Positions 41,319 through 50,969 of a DNA stretch of 64,000 nucleotides are shown piece after piece. The stretch covers positions 4,526,001-4,590,000 of the forward strand of contig NZ_CP063849.1 of assembly GCF_015277775.1 (NCBI RefSeq), given 5' to 3'. The translations under genes were made by a program, and so were the position numbers. Under the pieces are notes generated by a model. That model worked only from the letters and a program-made list of their open reading frames with translations, did no database searches and had not been told where the DNA came from. Each line of letters begins with the position of its first letter. Positions within the stretch are counted from its first letter, which is position 1. This DNA comes from Paludibaculum fermentans. GTDB lineage: Bacteria > Acidobacteriota > Terriglobia > Bryobacterales > Bryobacteraceae.

Positions 41319-42509
41319 CTAGTTCAACCGCTGCACCGGCGGGCAGTTCACGATGAACTGGCTGTCTCCGAACTTGGAGCCGCCCGGGCCGGTCAGGATC
41401 CCGTCCTGCACATAAGTCAGGATCTGGAACTCTTCCCGCAGCTGGCCGCGATAGCCGCGGGCGACGGCGGTCTGGGTCCACTCATACAGATTCCCGTTCC
41501 ACAGCGGGCTGTAGTCGGGCGCGATGGTGGGGATGCCGCCAAAGACGTTATTCGGCCGGTAGCCATCGGTGAGCGCGGCGTAGAGACCCTGACGCATGGG
41601 ATTCGCGCAGCCATCCTCGGAAGGCCCGTTGACCGCGATAAACAACCGCTCCACCGGGCTACTGAAGCTGTCGTCGCGGCCCGTGACCAGCTTCTGGAGC
41701 CGGGGCGCGTAGGTCGCTCCCTCGATGGCCGCCACGTTGGACAGGCTGGCTTCCGTGGACATGTACCACAGCGGGCGGCCGAACGAGAAGCCGTTGACCA
41801 GTTGGATGGTGACCGTCATCTCCGTCGTGTCGATCGCCACCACCTCGTCGTGCACCTTCGTGTAGTCGACATTGCCCGAGGGGAAGTTGATGTCCGCGGC
41901 TTCCACGCCGAAGGCCACTACCGGAGCGTTATAGACCACACTGCCGAGCTTGATCAGCGGGCTGTAGTCGTCGTCGCCGACCGACCCGGGCTCCGCAACA
42001 GACGGAGGAAAGGGCGCGGCAGACGATCCGGCCACCACCTTGCGAACCGGCGTGAAGTCCACAGCCCCGCGATCGAAGACCACGTTGTTCTGGGCGTCGA
42101 ACCAGGCATTGCGGGCTCCGTTGGCGGCGAAGTTCAGCTTGGCGGAGTAGTTCAACCCCAGCAGCGAGGCCAGTTCCGGGTCGTTCACGTCGGTGAGGAT
42201 GAACCACACCGCCTTGTTGCTGCCGTTCAGGGTGCCCCGGTACAGGGGCATGGTGATGGTGCCGGCCTTCTCGTCGATCTGGCCGGACTTCACCAACTGA
42301 ACCGGCCCAACCAGGCTGGGATTGGTGGAGGAGGGCGGCGGCCCAAAGTAGGAGAGACCAACGGTGGCGCCGACGGAGGCCGAGGCCGGGAAGACATTGC
42401 AGCCCGGCCCGGGCCCAAAGACCCCGGGACTGGGCTGGGCCATAACGGCCGCCGGCAGGGCGGCAAAAACGAGGGCACGCAGGGCGGCCCGGAAGTTGAT
42501 GTGGAACAT
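41319..42509 (-). CDS. Secreted hypothetical protein
   Basis: 396 residues from the ATG at 42509, which begins a signal peptide (FRAALRALVFAALPAAVMAQ); the upstream extension to 42551 is rejected. Mature segments include LVKSGQIDEKAGTITMPLYRG, VWFILTDVNDPELASLLGLNY and DDYSPLIKLGSVVYNAP. Proteins of this type occur singly in Acidobacteria and Proteobacteria; I know no function. It is convergent with rhaB. Confidence 0.75.
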   Translation of the reverse strand: MFHINFRAALRALVFAALPAAVMAQPSPGVFGPGPGCNVFPASASVGATVGLSYFGPPPSSTNPSLVGPVQLVKSGQIDEKAGTITMPLYRGTLNGSNKAVWFILTDVNDPELASLLGLNYSAKLNFAANGARNAWFDAQNNVVFDRGAVDFTPVRKVVAGSSAAPFPPSVAEPGSVGDDDYSPLIKLGSVVYNAPVVAFGVEAADINFPSGNVDYTKVHDEVVAIDTTEMTVTIQLVNGFSFGRPLWYMSTEASLSNVAAIEGATYAPRLQKLVTGRDDSFSSPVERLFIAVNGPSEDGCANPMRQGLYAALTDGYRPNNVFGGIPTIAPDYSPLWNGNLYEWTQTAVARGYRGQLREEFQILTYVQDGILTGPGGSKFGDSQFIVNCPPVQRLN

Positions 42510-42669
42510 GATCGATACCTTTCTCGGATCAGCGTTTGCGGGTACAGTCACACTCTGCCCAGGCCGGGCAGGTTCTCCGGTTGCCGGTCGCAGGCGACTG
42601 GTGTGGCGCGGTTGCTTCTAGGTCGAGATTACGTGGAGAGGGGGTCTTGCTGATTGCAGAATCCCGGTG

Positions 42670-43515
42670 TCATTGCAGGATTCCGGGATTGGCCTCAACT
42701 TGCGCCGACTGGGCCCGGACCTGACCCGGGGTGAGTCCGGTATGGCGCCGGAGCAGGTTGGTCAAGTGGCTCTGGTCAGCGAAGCCGAGGGCCTGGGCGA
42801 TCTCAACGATGGGCTGGGCTGTGGTTGCCAACAGGTCCCGGGCGCGGGCAAGGCGGCGCTGCAACAGATACCGATGGGGTGGCACTCCGGAGGTCTCCCG
42901 GAAAGCGCGGGCAAAGTGATCCTCGCTCAGCCCGGTGATGGCGGCGAGCCGGGCCAGGCCAAGGTCTTCCTGGAGGTTTTCCTCCATGAACTCGGTCACC
43001 CGCCGGAACAGGACGCGGGAGAGCCCGCCGCGATGGGGCTTGGGCAAGCTGGCGATGGCATGCCCCTGGAGGAGCCGGGTGACCAGCGCCCAGGCAATAC
43101 TGTCCAGGTATGCCCGGCCGGAGGTATATCCGGAGAGGACCTCCTCCCGTATGGCGAAGAGCAGGTGGCCGATGCGGGGATCGCGGATCGCCTGCTCGGG
43201 GCGCAGTTCGAAAGAGTGGAGATTCAGGGAATCGGCTACGGACTGGATCAGGCGGGGCGAGAGTTCAGTGAGCGCGAAGCGGCGCGAACCGCGCCAGCGG
43301 GCGGCCGGAACGCTGGCGCCGGCGGGGGCGACACAGAAGTCTCCAGACGCAATGGGGCAAGTGCGAAACCGGCCCGCGAGGCCGATTTCGACGACCACGG
43401 GCCCGCTCACCTGGAGGACCAGGCTGGTCAGCGGGGCGGTGCGCTCGGCGAGGTCGCCGTTGTCGATCTCAAGATCGGAGACGCTGAGGCTCCTGGGCTC
43501 GAAGGTCGAAGCCAA
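42670..43515 (-). CDS. AraC-family transcriptional regulator
   Basis: 281 residues. The N-terminal ~170 residues are a poorly conserved sensor (SGPVVVEIGLAGRF; GDFCVAPAGASVPA). The C-terminal AraC domain is clear: LGLARLAAITGLSEDHFARAF, SGVPPHRYLLQRRLARARDLL and VEIAQALGFADQSHLTNLLRR. It lies 160 bp upstream of the secreted hypothetical gene on the same strand and may regulate it. Confidence 0.9.
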   Translation of the reverse strand: MASTFEPRSLSVSDLEIDNGDLAERTAPLTSLVLQVSGPVVVEIGLAGRFRTCPIASGDFCVAPAGASVPAARWRGSRRFALTELSPRLIQSVADSLNLHSFELRPEQAIRDPRIGHLLFAIREEVLSGYTSGRAYLDSIAWALVTRLLQGHAIASLPKPHRGGLSRVLFRRVTEFMEENLQEDLGLARLAAITGLSEDHFARAFRETSGVPPHRYLLQRRLARARDLLATTAQPIVEIAQALGFADQSHLTNLLRRHTGLTPGQVRAQSAQVEANPGILQ

Positions 43516-43656
43516 GGCATGAGATTGCGGGGACGGGGCACGGAGAATGGGCTGGGTAGACAGAGGGATCCCTCCAGGCAGGTGAATCCGGAAGGGGGAG
43601 GAGATTATTCCCGGGGCCCGTTGGAAGGCGCCCCGGGATCAATGAGAGGCGGACGT

Positions 43657-44283
43657 TTACTTGGCGCGCTTGGCGATGATCTTGTCGACAATGCCGTATT
43701 CGACGGCGGCTTCGGCTTCCATGATGTAGTCGCGATCGACGTCGCGAGCGATCTTTTCCACTGTCTGGCCCGTGGCATCAGCCAGAACCCCGTTGAGAAT
43801 CTCGCGCATGCGCAGGATCTCGCGGGCGTAGATGTCGATATCAGTGGCCTGACCAGCCAGCCCGCTCATCGACGGCTGGTGGATCAGGATCCGGGAATGC
43901 GGCAACGTGTAGCGCTTGCCCTTGGCGCCGCAGGCGAGGAGAACAGCGCCCATTGAGGCGGCCTGTCCCACGCAGTAAGTCACGATATCCGGCTCGATCA
44001 GGTTCATCGTATCGAGAATCGCCATGCCGGCCGTGATTGAACCACCGGGGGAGTTGATGTACAGGGAGATGTCCTTCTCCGGATCTTCCGACGCCAGAAA
44101 CAACATCTGGGCGATGATCAGGTTGGCCACCTGGTCGTCGATCGGCGTGCCGAGGAAGATAATGTTCTCCTTCAACAGCCGCGAATAGATGTCAAAGGCG
44201 CGCTCCCCTCGGGAGGTCTGCTCGACCACCATCGGGACCAACATATCGTGCGGGGTCGGAATCTCCCCATTGCGAATCGGCAT
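43657..44283 (-). CDS. clpP: ATP-dependent Clp protease proteolytic subunit
   Basis: 208 residues. The catalytic triad is intact: Ser110 ([11 protein letters not shown]), His135 (SRILIHQPS) and Asp185 (VDRDYIM). The [13 protein letters not shown] strand is conserved. It forms the barrel peptidase that works with ClpX/ClpA; neither is in this window. It stands alone, 62 bp after the Rrf2-type regulator gene on the same strand. Confidence 0.97.
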   Translation of the reverse strand: MPIRNGEIPTPHDMLVPMVVEQTSRGERAFDIYSRLLKENIIFLGTPIDDQVANLIIAQMLFLASEDPEKDISLYINSPGGSITAGMAILDTMNLIEPDIVTYCVGQAASMGAVLLACGAKGKRYTLPHSRILIHQPSMSGLAGQATDIDIYAREILRMREILNGVLADATGQTVEKIARDVDRDYIMEAEAAVEYGIVDKIIAKRAK

Positions 44284-44345
44284 TATGCCTCCTTGCAGCG
44301 GCTCAGGAGACCTCCGGGTACGGTCTCGAAGCCGTCCGGAGGCCG

Positions 44346-44816
44346 CTAGGCCTTCTTCGTCGTGGAGCGTTTCGCTTTCTTCGTGAGCTTCTCCAGGTTC
44401 TTCCGCTTTTGCTCGAAGCCCTTGGCAAGCTCAAGGATCGTAGTCCGCTCCAGATACTCCATGATACGATTCCGCAAGGCCTTCCAGCTATCGTGCATTC
44501 CGCACGGCGCCTGATCGTTGCATTCGGCCATGCCAGCCGGGCAGCGTTCAAAGTCGGCCAAGCCGTCAACGGCATCGACAATATTCAGGATGGACAGTTC
44601 AGCGGCTGGCAGCCGTAAGCAGAATCCACCCGTGGGTCCTTTGCTGGAGCGGAGGAATCCCTTGCGCGCAAGTTGCTGCAAGATCTTGGCCAGGAAGTGG
44701 GACGGGATGTCTGCTTCCTCAGCGATCTGCTTCACCATGGCATACTTGCCCTCCGGGACAGCAGCCAAGTGGACAAAAGCGCGGATTGCGTACTCAGCCG
44801 AACGGGAATAGATCAT
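44346..44816 (-). CDS. Rrf2-family regulator with cluster-type cysteines
   Basis: 156 residues. An Rrf2 winged helix ([51 protein letters not shown]) followed by three cysteines Cys92-x6-Cys99-x5-Cys105 ([14 protein letters not shown]). That is near the IscR/NsrR pattern, so an iron-sulfur cofactor is likely. The C-terminal ~40 residues are Lys-rich ([11 protein letters not shown]). The promoter region 44817-44880 is A+T-rich and contains CTCTAGAG. Confidence 0.9.
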   Translation of the reverse strand: MIYSRSAEYAIRAFVHLAAVPEGKYAMVKQIAEEADIPSHFLAKILQQLARKGFLRSSKGPTGGFCLRLPAAELSILNIVDAVDGLADFERCPAGMAECNDQAPCGMHDSWKALRNRIMEYLERTTILELAKGFEQKRKNLEKLTKKAKRSTTKKA

Positions 44817-45106
44817 GAGCTACCTCTAGAGAGCTAGATGAAAATACACGTTTATCTTATTTCTACTAGAAAGTGGATGCAAGAGGCTCGTTTCGGGTTT
44901 CAGGCATTTCGGACCCTGAAAAGCGTCCACGGCTGCGGTTCCACCGCCTGCCGAGCACGGCCGCCCATCCCACTCTCCATAGCAAAGATCATTGATACCA
45001 ACCACTTAGAGCCAGCAGCGGCATGACGCGACCGGCGCGACACAGGGCCACCTTTCTGTTTATAACAATTTCGGAGCTTCTTGTGGGGAAGCCTCAGCCC
45101 GAAAAG
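44817..45106. other. 290-bp intergenic region
   Basis: It lies between the Rrf2 start and the AsmA stop. The first ~60 bp are A+T-rich and hold the Rrf2 promoter, including the 8-bp palindrome CTCTAGAG at 44824-44831. No gene or RNA was recognised in the rest. Confidence 0.4.
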
Positions 45107-46771
45107 TCATTTCTTGTTGGCCTTGTTGGTCAGCAGCTTGTCGAGAAATCCACCTACATAGTTTTTGGTGGCTTCGGCCGCAAGCCCCTTCACGCTGGGT
45201 GTCACTCTCGGGCTGGCTGTCGTGCCGGCTACATCTACAGGGATGATCGACTGTGCCGGTTGGTCGCCGCGCGGCCGCGCCCCCAGCAGTTCGGCGATCC
45301 GGCCGCTCACCTGGGCCTGCAGCTTCAGGTTCAGCGAGGTATCGAAGCCCACACGGCCTGCTCCGGTTGTGCGCAGGCCGCCGCCGTCCATCACCGCATC
45401 GGACAGGGTGAGCGTCTGATCCTGGATGGCAAAATTAGTCTTCAGGGCGGCGAAATCGGTGGAGCCCGTAGCCTGCATGAGGCCGGCCTTCCCCATTGCT
45501 CCGGTGATCGAGCCCAGCAAATCCATCTGTTTGAGCTTACCGTTGGCCACTTCAATCGACCCGGACCCCGACAGTGCACTGCGCATCTGCTGCGCATCGC
45601 GACCCGCTGTGCGCAGCTCAAACCTGGGGATGTGCAGCGCCCCCTGGATGCCCGGATCATTGTCCAGAAAGGCGCCCAGAAGTTGTTGAATATCGAGGCC
45701 TTTCAACGAGCCGGCCAGCGAGGCGCGCTCCTGCCCGGCATCGGAGGCGAAGCTCATGCTCGCGGCCAGTTGTCCGGCGGCCAGGCCGAAGGCCGATTTC
45801 GGGATCTCGATCTGAATCGCAGGTCCAGACAGCGCGTGCTTCAGCGTCAACTGGCCCGCCACGTTGCCGGTCAATGGCAGGCGGTGCTGCTCGTCCCGTC
45901 CAATCAGGAAGTCGGCCAGCGACACCTGGGTGGCTCCAGAGGCCGTACGCGCCAGATCGCCCTTCAACGCCACCGCCACCTTCAACAACGCTTTCTCGCC
46001 AGGAGCGGCCAGGAACGCCCCGAATTCCTTCAGCAGAAAGGCCTTCGGGAGTTCACCGGGCGCGAATGAAACGTCGAGCTTACCGTCGATGGGCGTGGAG
46101 CCCTCGGCGAACGGCCCAAGCGTGCCCTGGAACTCCAGCAGCGATTTCGTGGTCTCCATCAGGTGCGCGGAGGCCTTGGCCGTGAGTGGACGCCCCGAGC
46201 CGAACCCGCCCAGCCGCAGATCGATGCGCCGCCACGAGCCCAACGCTTCCCCGGCCAGTTTCACCGCGCCGCCTTCAATGCGCAGGTCTTCGATCGACAA
46301 CGAGGAGTTTGCGGCAGGTGCGCCGCCTTTGTCCGATGCCGCCGCCGGCTTGGCCTGCAGGCGATCCATGAATACTTCGAGATTGGTCTTGCCCGCTGTG
46401 TTCTTCTCCACCAGCAACACGGGTTTCGTGATGGCCAGGGCAATGATGCGAGGCGAATTGGAGAACAGGGAAGACACCGACACGATCGCGTCGATTGCCT
46501 CGGCTTCCACCATCGGCTTGCCGCTGAACCCGGACGGGTTTGCCAGGCGAATCTGGTCCAGTTGCAGCGCCGGCTCCAGCTTCAGAATGCTGCCAATCTT
46601 CACGTCAATGTCGCCAACCGTCACGGCTACGCCCAAGGAATCGCTGAGCATCGCCAGCACTTTCTGCTTGCCTGAGCCTGAGATCATCGACCGCGCAACA
46701 AGCGCACACGCCCCCACCAATAAGACCACCAGAACGACGAGCCCAAGCAGGATTTTCCAGAGTTTCGACAT
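45107..46771 (-). CDS. AsmA-family protein
   Basis: 554 residues with an N-terminal anchor helix (LWKILLGLVVLVVLLVGACAL) and a long periplasmic beta-rich part. The AsmA/TamB-like opening DSLGVAVTVGDIDVKIG and LDQIRLANPSGFSGKP is present, as are the C-terminal AsmA features (GSGSIEVANGKLKQMDLLGS; GRVGFDTSLNLKLQAQVSG). Members move phospholipid or affect outer-membrane assembly. It is divergent from the GH32 gene by 42 bp. Confidence 0.88.
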   Translation of the reverse strand: MSKLWKILLGLVVLVVLLVGACALVARSMISGSGKQKVLAMLSDSLGVAVTVGDIDVKIGSILKLEPALQLDQIRLANPSGFSGKPMVEAEAIDAIVSVSSLFSNSPRIIALAITKPVLLVEKNTAGKTNLEVFMDRLQAKPAAASDKGGAPAANSSLSIEDLRIEGGAVKLAGEALGSWRRIDLRLGGFGSGRPLTAKASAHLMETTKSLLEFQGTLGPFAEGSTPIDGKLDVSFAPGELPKAFLLKEFGAFLAAPGEKALLKVAVALKGDLARTASGATQVSLADFLIGRDEQHRLPLTGNVAGQLTLKHALSGPAIQIEIPKSAFGLAAGQLAASMSFASDAGQERASLAGSLKGLDIQQLLGAFLDNDPGIQGALHIPRFELRTAGRDAQQMRSALSGSGSIEVANGKLKQMDLLGSITGAMGKAGLMQATGSTDFAALKTNFAIQDQTLTLSDAVMDGGGLRTTGAGRVGFDTSLNLKLQAQVSGRIAELLGARPRGDQPAQSIIPVDVAGTTASPRVTPSVKGLAAEATKNYVGGFLDKLLTNKANKK

Positions 46772-46813
46772 TGGCTCATGATACGCCGGATGCCGCTGCG
46801 ATAGAATCCGTGC

Positions 46814-48154
46814 ATGTCGCAGGGCTGGACTCGCCGTACGTTTCTAGGCTCGCTTTCCACCACACTGTTTGCGGCCACGGATCTGGCCAACGATCCGGAC
46901 CGGCCGCAGTACCATTTTCTCCCCCCTTCCAACTGGATGAATGACCCCAATGCACCCGTCTGGTTCCAGGGCGAGTACCACATGTTCTACCAGTACAATC
47001 CGAAAGCGGCGCAATGGGACACCATGCATTGGGGCCACGCCACCAGCCCGGACATGCTGCATTGGAAGCATCTGCCCATCGCGCTGGCGCCCACGCCCGG
47101 CGGCCCCGACAAGGACGGCTGCTTCACCGGCTGCATGGTGGTGGAGAACGGCAAGCCCGTCATCGTATACACCGGAGTGAACCCGGAGGTGCAATGCCTG
47201 GCACGGTCAGAGGACCTGAAAGCCTGGACGAAGCATCCCGGTAATCCCATCATCGCCGCGCCGCCGCCGGGCATCGACACGCCCGGCTTCCGCGACCCGC
47301 ACGTGTGGCGGGACGGCGAAGAATGGCTGCTGCTGATCGGCGCCGGTTTCCGCGGCAAGGGCGGCACCGTGCTGCTCTACAAGTCTCCTGACCTGATCCA
47401 CTGGACCTATCTGAAGCCGTTGCTCACTGGCGAGAAGCTCCCCGGTCCGGCGGACCCCGTCGCCAGCGGAGAGATGTGGGAGTGCCCGGACTTCTTCCCG
47501 GTCGGCAACAAGTGGCTGCTCTACGTCTCGACCCAGGGCAAGGTGCTGTATTGGCTGGGCACACGGAAAGACCGCGTCTTTACGCCAGAATCGAACGGCG
47601 TCCTCGTACATGGCGCAGGTTATGCCCCCAAAAGCTGTGATGCTTCGGGTAAGCGCCGCATCATCTGGGCGTGGCTGCGGGAGCAGCGCAGCAAGGCGGA
47701 CCAGCTCAAGGCGGGTTGGTCGGGCTCCATGTCGCTCGCGGTCGTGCCCTCGCTGGACAAGCAGGGCGGACTGCTGCTGAAGCCCGCGGTGGAGTACGAA
47801 AAACTGCGCGGCAAACGGCTGCGCGAAGCCGCCCACGACGACTGCTGCGAGATTCACGTGAAACTCAAGGGGCTGAAGCCCTTCGGCCTGCTGCGCGGCG
47901 GACATGAGGTTCTGGGATTCGATCCCGAGAGCCACACGCTGAGCGTGGGCCGTACGGAAGCGCCTGTGCCGGCCGGGCCTGTGGACCTGCGCATCTTCCT
48001 GGACGGTTCCGTTGTGGAGGTCTTCGTCAACAGCAAGATCTGGGTGACCGGCCGGGTGTACGGCGGGAACCAGGGCTTGAGCATGCGAGGCAGCCCGGAC
48101 AGTATCGAGTCGTGGGCACTGAAGCCCGTTTCAGGCGACCGTTTGACCACTTAG
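46814..48154 (+). CDS. Glycoside hydrolase family 32 (beta-fructosidase/levanase type), Tat signal
   Basis: 446 residues. A twin-arginine-like leader (TRRTFLGSLSTTLFAA) suggests export. The GH32 five-blade propeller motifs are complete: WMNDPN with nucleophile Asp44, FRDP with transition-state Asp161, and ECPDFF with acid/base Glu223. The C-terminal beta sandwich follows (VDLRIFLDGSVVEVFVN). It releases fructose from sucrose, inulin or levan. No transporter or fructokinase is adjacent. The 3' end overlaps the next gene by 24 bp. Confidence 0.93.
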   Translation: MSQGWTRRTFLGSLSTTLFAATDLANDPDRPQYHFLPPSNWMNDPNAPVWFQGEYHMFYQYNPKAAQWDTMHWGHATSPDMLHWKHLPIALAPTPGGPDKDGCFTGCMVVENGKPVIVYTGVNPEVQCLARSEDLKAWTKHPGNPIIAAPPPGIDTPGFRDPHVWRDGEEWLLLIGAGFRGKGGTVLLYKSPDLIHWTYLKPLLTGEKLPGPADPVASGEMWECPDFFPVGNKWLLYVSTQGKVLYWLGTRKDRVFTPESNGVLVHGAGYAPKSCDASGKRRIIWAWLREQRSKADQLKAGWSGSMSLAVVPSLDKQGGLLLKPAVEYEKLRGKRLREAAHDDCCEIHVKLKGLKPFGLLRGGHEVLGFDPESHTLSVGRTEAPVPAGPVDLRIFLDGSVVEVFVNSKIWVTGRVYGGNQGLSMRGSPDSIESWALKPVSGDRLTT

Positions 48155-48925
48155 GCCGAGGAACGTCCGGACTTCCGGCTCGAGCGCGGGCGTGACCACG
48201 ACGGCGTTGCCGCCGTAAATCGTGTCGTTGCCTTTGTAGTCGTAGTAGCGGCAGCCGGCTTCCTTGCAGATGACCGAGATCGCGGCCAGGTCCCACGGCT
48301 TGGCGCTGGGTTCCAGCCAGAACTCGGCGTGGCCGGAGGCGACGAACATCGAGTCCCAGGCGCCGCCGAGGCTCCGTACGGCCCAGAACCTGGACATAAA
48401 CGGGAGCAGGCGGTCCGAGTGGGGCCGGATGGCCACGTTGTTGAATTGGAGGACGCAGGCGACGGCCCGCTCCACCGTGTCGATGGAAGATGCCTTCAGC
48501 CGGGTGACCTCGCCTTTGGCGGACCGGAAGGCTCCGCCGCCGCGCACCGCGTAATACTGTTCATCCAAGGCTGGAAAGGTCGCGACACCCACCTCAATGA
48601 CCCCATCGACCTCCAGGCCCAACAGGTTGGACCACAGGCGGTTGCCGCGAACGAAGTCGCGCGTCCCGTCGATGGGATCGATGATCCAGCGCCGCCCGCT
48701 GGTACCCGTCTTGTTGGCCCCCTCTTCGCCCAGCAGGCCATCGGCCGGGAATTCCGACTCCAGCGTGGAAGCGAAAAGCTTCTCGCAGGCCTTGTCGGCC
48801 GCCGTCACCGGGGAGTCGTCCGGCTTGTCCTCGACCTCAAAGCCATCGCTCTGGAACCGCAGCGCGAGGCTTCCGGCTTCAGAAGCCAGTTGCCGGGCCA
48901 CGGCCAGTTCTCTTTCAAAGCCCAT
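48131..48925 (-). CDS. Inositol monophosphatase-family phosphatase (histidinol-phosphatase-like)
   Basis: 264 residues from the ATG at 48925. Metal-site motifs: DDSPVTAADKACEK, LGEEG and WIIDPIDGTRDFVRG, then AKPWDLAAISVICKEAG with the second Asp. The WIIDPIDGTRDF form and length are close to HisN-type histidinol phosphatases, but inositol- and 3'-nucleotide phosphatases cannot be excluded. It is convergent with GH32, overlapping it by 24 bp. Confidence 0.88.
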   Translation of the reverse strand: MGFERELAVARQLASEAGSLALRFQSDGFEVEDKPDDSPVTAADKACEKLFASTLESEFPADGLLGEEGANKTGTSGRRWIIDPIDGTRDFVRGNRLWSNLLGLEVDGVIEVGVATFPALDEQYYAVRGGGAFRSAKGEVTRLKASSIDTVERAVACVLQFNNVAIRPHSDRLLPFMSRFWAVRSLGGAWDSMFVASGHAEFWLEPSAKPWDLAAISVICKEAGCRYYDYKGNDTIYGGNAVVVTPALEPEVRTFLGLSGQTVA

Positions 48926-49032
48926 GGACAATATTCTAAGCTGTAGGTCTGGAGATCCCGCCGCCGTAACGAATATAGTAGTGTGTCCGGTGTTCCAGGC
49001 GTTTTTGGGAAAGAAGGAAGGAACCGCGTCGA

Positions 49033-50847
49033 ATGGGAAAGATGGCGCCGTCGCTCCCGGTTGAGCTTCGCACGGTCTACCGGATGCTGAAGATGGCTGA
49101 GGCCACGTGGGGCGAGCAGCCCGCGCTGCACCAACCCGTGGGGCAGGGGAAGTACCGGACCTACAGCTGGGTCGAATACACGCGCATTGCGGAAGAGATC
49201 GCGGCCGGACTGCATTCGCTGGGCATTCGCCACGGCGACATCGTCGGCCTGGCATCCGAGACGCGGGCCGAATTCTATCTGGCCGACACGGGCGTGATGA
49301 CGAACGGCAGCATCTCGGCCGCCGTTTACACGAGCCTGCCGCCCGCTGAGCAGGTGAAGACGCTGAAGGGCTGCGATGCGCGGCTGATCTTCATCGAGAA
49401 CGCCAAGACCATGCGGGCGCTGGACTCCGCCGGCTTGAGCGACCTGCAGGTGCCGCGAGTCCTGATGGATGGCGAAGGCGAGGGCGCCATTACTTTCGAC
49501 CAGCTTCGAGCCAAGGGGCGCGAAGCGATGCAGGCGGACGTTGGCCTGCTGGAGCGGTTGATCGACGCGGTGCAGCCGCGCGATTACGCGATCCTCTACC
49601 TGACTTCCGGCGCGACGGGCGAGCCCAAGATGGGCCTGGTGACGCACCTTTCCATCGTGTCGAACTGCGAATGCGGACCACCGGTGCTGCCGGTGAACGA
49701 CGACGACCGGACCCTGGCGTTTCTGCCGTCCGCGCACATCACGCAGCGGATGGTGATGCAGCAGTTGATGATCCGCATGGGAGTCCCGGTTTACTTCAGC
49801 GAGGGACTCACGAAGATGCCCGGCGAGTTGCGCGCCATCCGGCCGACGTTCTTCGTCGCGCCGCCGCGTGTGTGGGAACGCATGTACGCCAGCATCACGA
49901 CCGAGATCCGGAAGAAGCCGGCCGTGATCCGGAAGCTGTTTTACCTGGGCCTGGGCGTGGGCTCGGAGGCCGCCAGGGCACGTCGCGACGGGCGGACTCC
50001 GGCGCCTTGGGTGTCGTCCTCCCTAAAGTTCTTCGACAAGGTGGTGTTCTCCAAGATCCGCACGCGGCTGGGCGGCGCCATGCGCATCGCGGCCAGCGGT
50101 TCGGCTCCGTTGGGGAAGGACCTGGCGGAGTTTTACGCCTCTATCGGCTTACCGCTGATTGAGGGCTACGGGTTGACCGAGGGCGGCGTGGTGGCACTGA
50201 ATCCCATCGACCGGCCGCGCGCGGGTTCGATTGGGAAAGTACTGCCGACGGCGGAGATCCGCTTCGCCTCGGACGGTGAATTGCTGATCCGCGGCCCGAT
50301 GGTATTCTCGGGCTACTACAAGGATCCGGACGCCACAGCGGCGGTGCTGCGCGATGGCTGGCTGCATACCGGCGACATTGGGGAGCTCGATGCTGACGGC
50401 TACATCTCGATCACCGGCCGCAAGAAAGAGTTGATCGTCGCCTCGAACGGCAAGAAGATCTACCCGGCGCGCATCGAGGGCCTGTTCAAGCTGGAGCCGC
50501 TGGTGAACCAGGTGCTGCTGGTGGGCGACCGCCTGCCGTACGTCACGGCCGTGATCACCATCAACCAGCAGGCCGCGGAGCATCTGGACGGGGTGAAGTC
50601 CGGCTCGCTGCTGAGCGAGGTTTCCCAGTCGGAAGCCGTGCAGAGCGAAGTGAAGCGCATCGTGCAGCGCGTGAACCGCCAACTGGCCCCGTTCGAGCAG
50701 ATCAGGAAGTTCAAGATCCTGGAGAGGGAGTTCTCCCTGGAGGCCGGCGAGCTGACCCCGACGATGAAGCTGCGGCGCGGCAAGGTGATCGAAAATCTGC
50801 GCGGCGAGATCGGGGAACTCTACGTCGGGCGCGACAGCATCGATTAA
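49033..50847 (+). CDS. Long-chain acyl-CoA synthetase (AMP-forming)
   Basis: 604 residues of the ANL superfamily. ATP loop ILYLTSGATGEPKMGLV; VAPPRVWERMYASI and SGSAPLGKDLAEFYASIG typical of long-chain synthetases; YGLTEGGVVALN; GWLHTGDIGELDADGYISI and the hinge GRKKELIVASNGKKIYPARIE. It activates fatty acids to acyl-CoA. It stands alone between divergent and codirectional genes. Confidence 0.93.
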   Translation: MGKMAPSLPVELRTVYRMLKMAEATWGEQPALHQPVGQGKYRTYSWVEYTRIAEEIAAGLHSLGIRHGDIVGLASETRAEFYLADTGVMTNGSISAAVYTSLPPAEQVKTLKGCDARLIFIENAKTMRALDSAGLSDLQVPRVLMDGEGEGAITFDQLRAKGREAMQADVGLLERLIDAVQPRDYAILYLTSGATGEPKMGLVTHLSIVSNCECGPPVLPVNDDDRTLAFLPSAHITQRMVMQQLMIRMGVPVYFSEGLTKMPGELRAIRPTFFVAPPRVWERMYASITTEIRKKPAVIRKLFYLGLGVGSEAARARRDGRTPAPWVSSSLKFFDKVVFSKIRTRLGGAMRIAASGSAPLGKDLAEFYASIGLPLIEGYGLTEGGVVALNPIDRPRAGSIGKVLPTAEIRFASDGELLIRGPMVFSGYYKDPDATAAVLRDGWLHTGDIGELDADGYISITGRKKELIVASNGKKIYPARIEGLFKLEPLVNQVLLVGDRLPYVTAVITINQQAAEHLDGVKSGSLLSEVSQSEAVQSEVKRIVQRVNRQLAPFEQIRKFKILEREFSLEAGELTPTMKLRRGKVIENLRGEIGELYVGRDSID

Positions 50848-50969
50848 GTGAACCGCCGGTAGATCCCGCCAGATCGAAGAGACGGCGGCAAGCCGGCGCC
50901 GCGACTATTCCGCGAGCGTCCGCAGGCTCACAGCCGGCGGAGAGTTTCGGAGGAGTGGGGGATCCTGCC

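Noticed and set aside
41247-43956. Two long plus-strand open frames (468 and 429 codons)
   Set aside because: Both lie antisense to a secreted protein with a signal peptide and to an AraC regulator with clear helix-turn-helix motifs; their own translations resemble no family.
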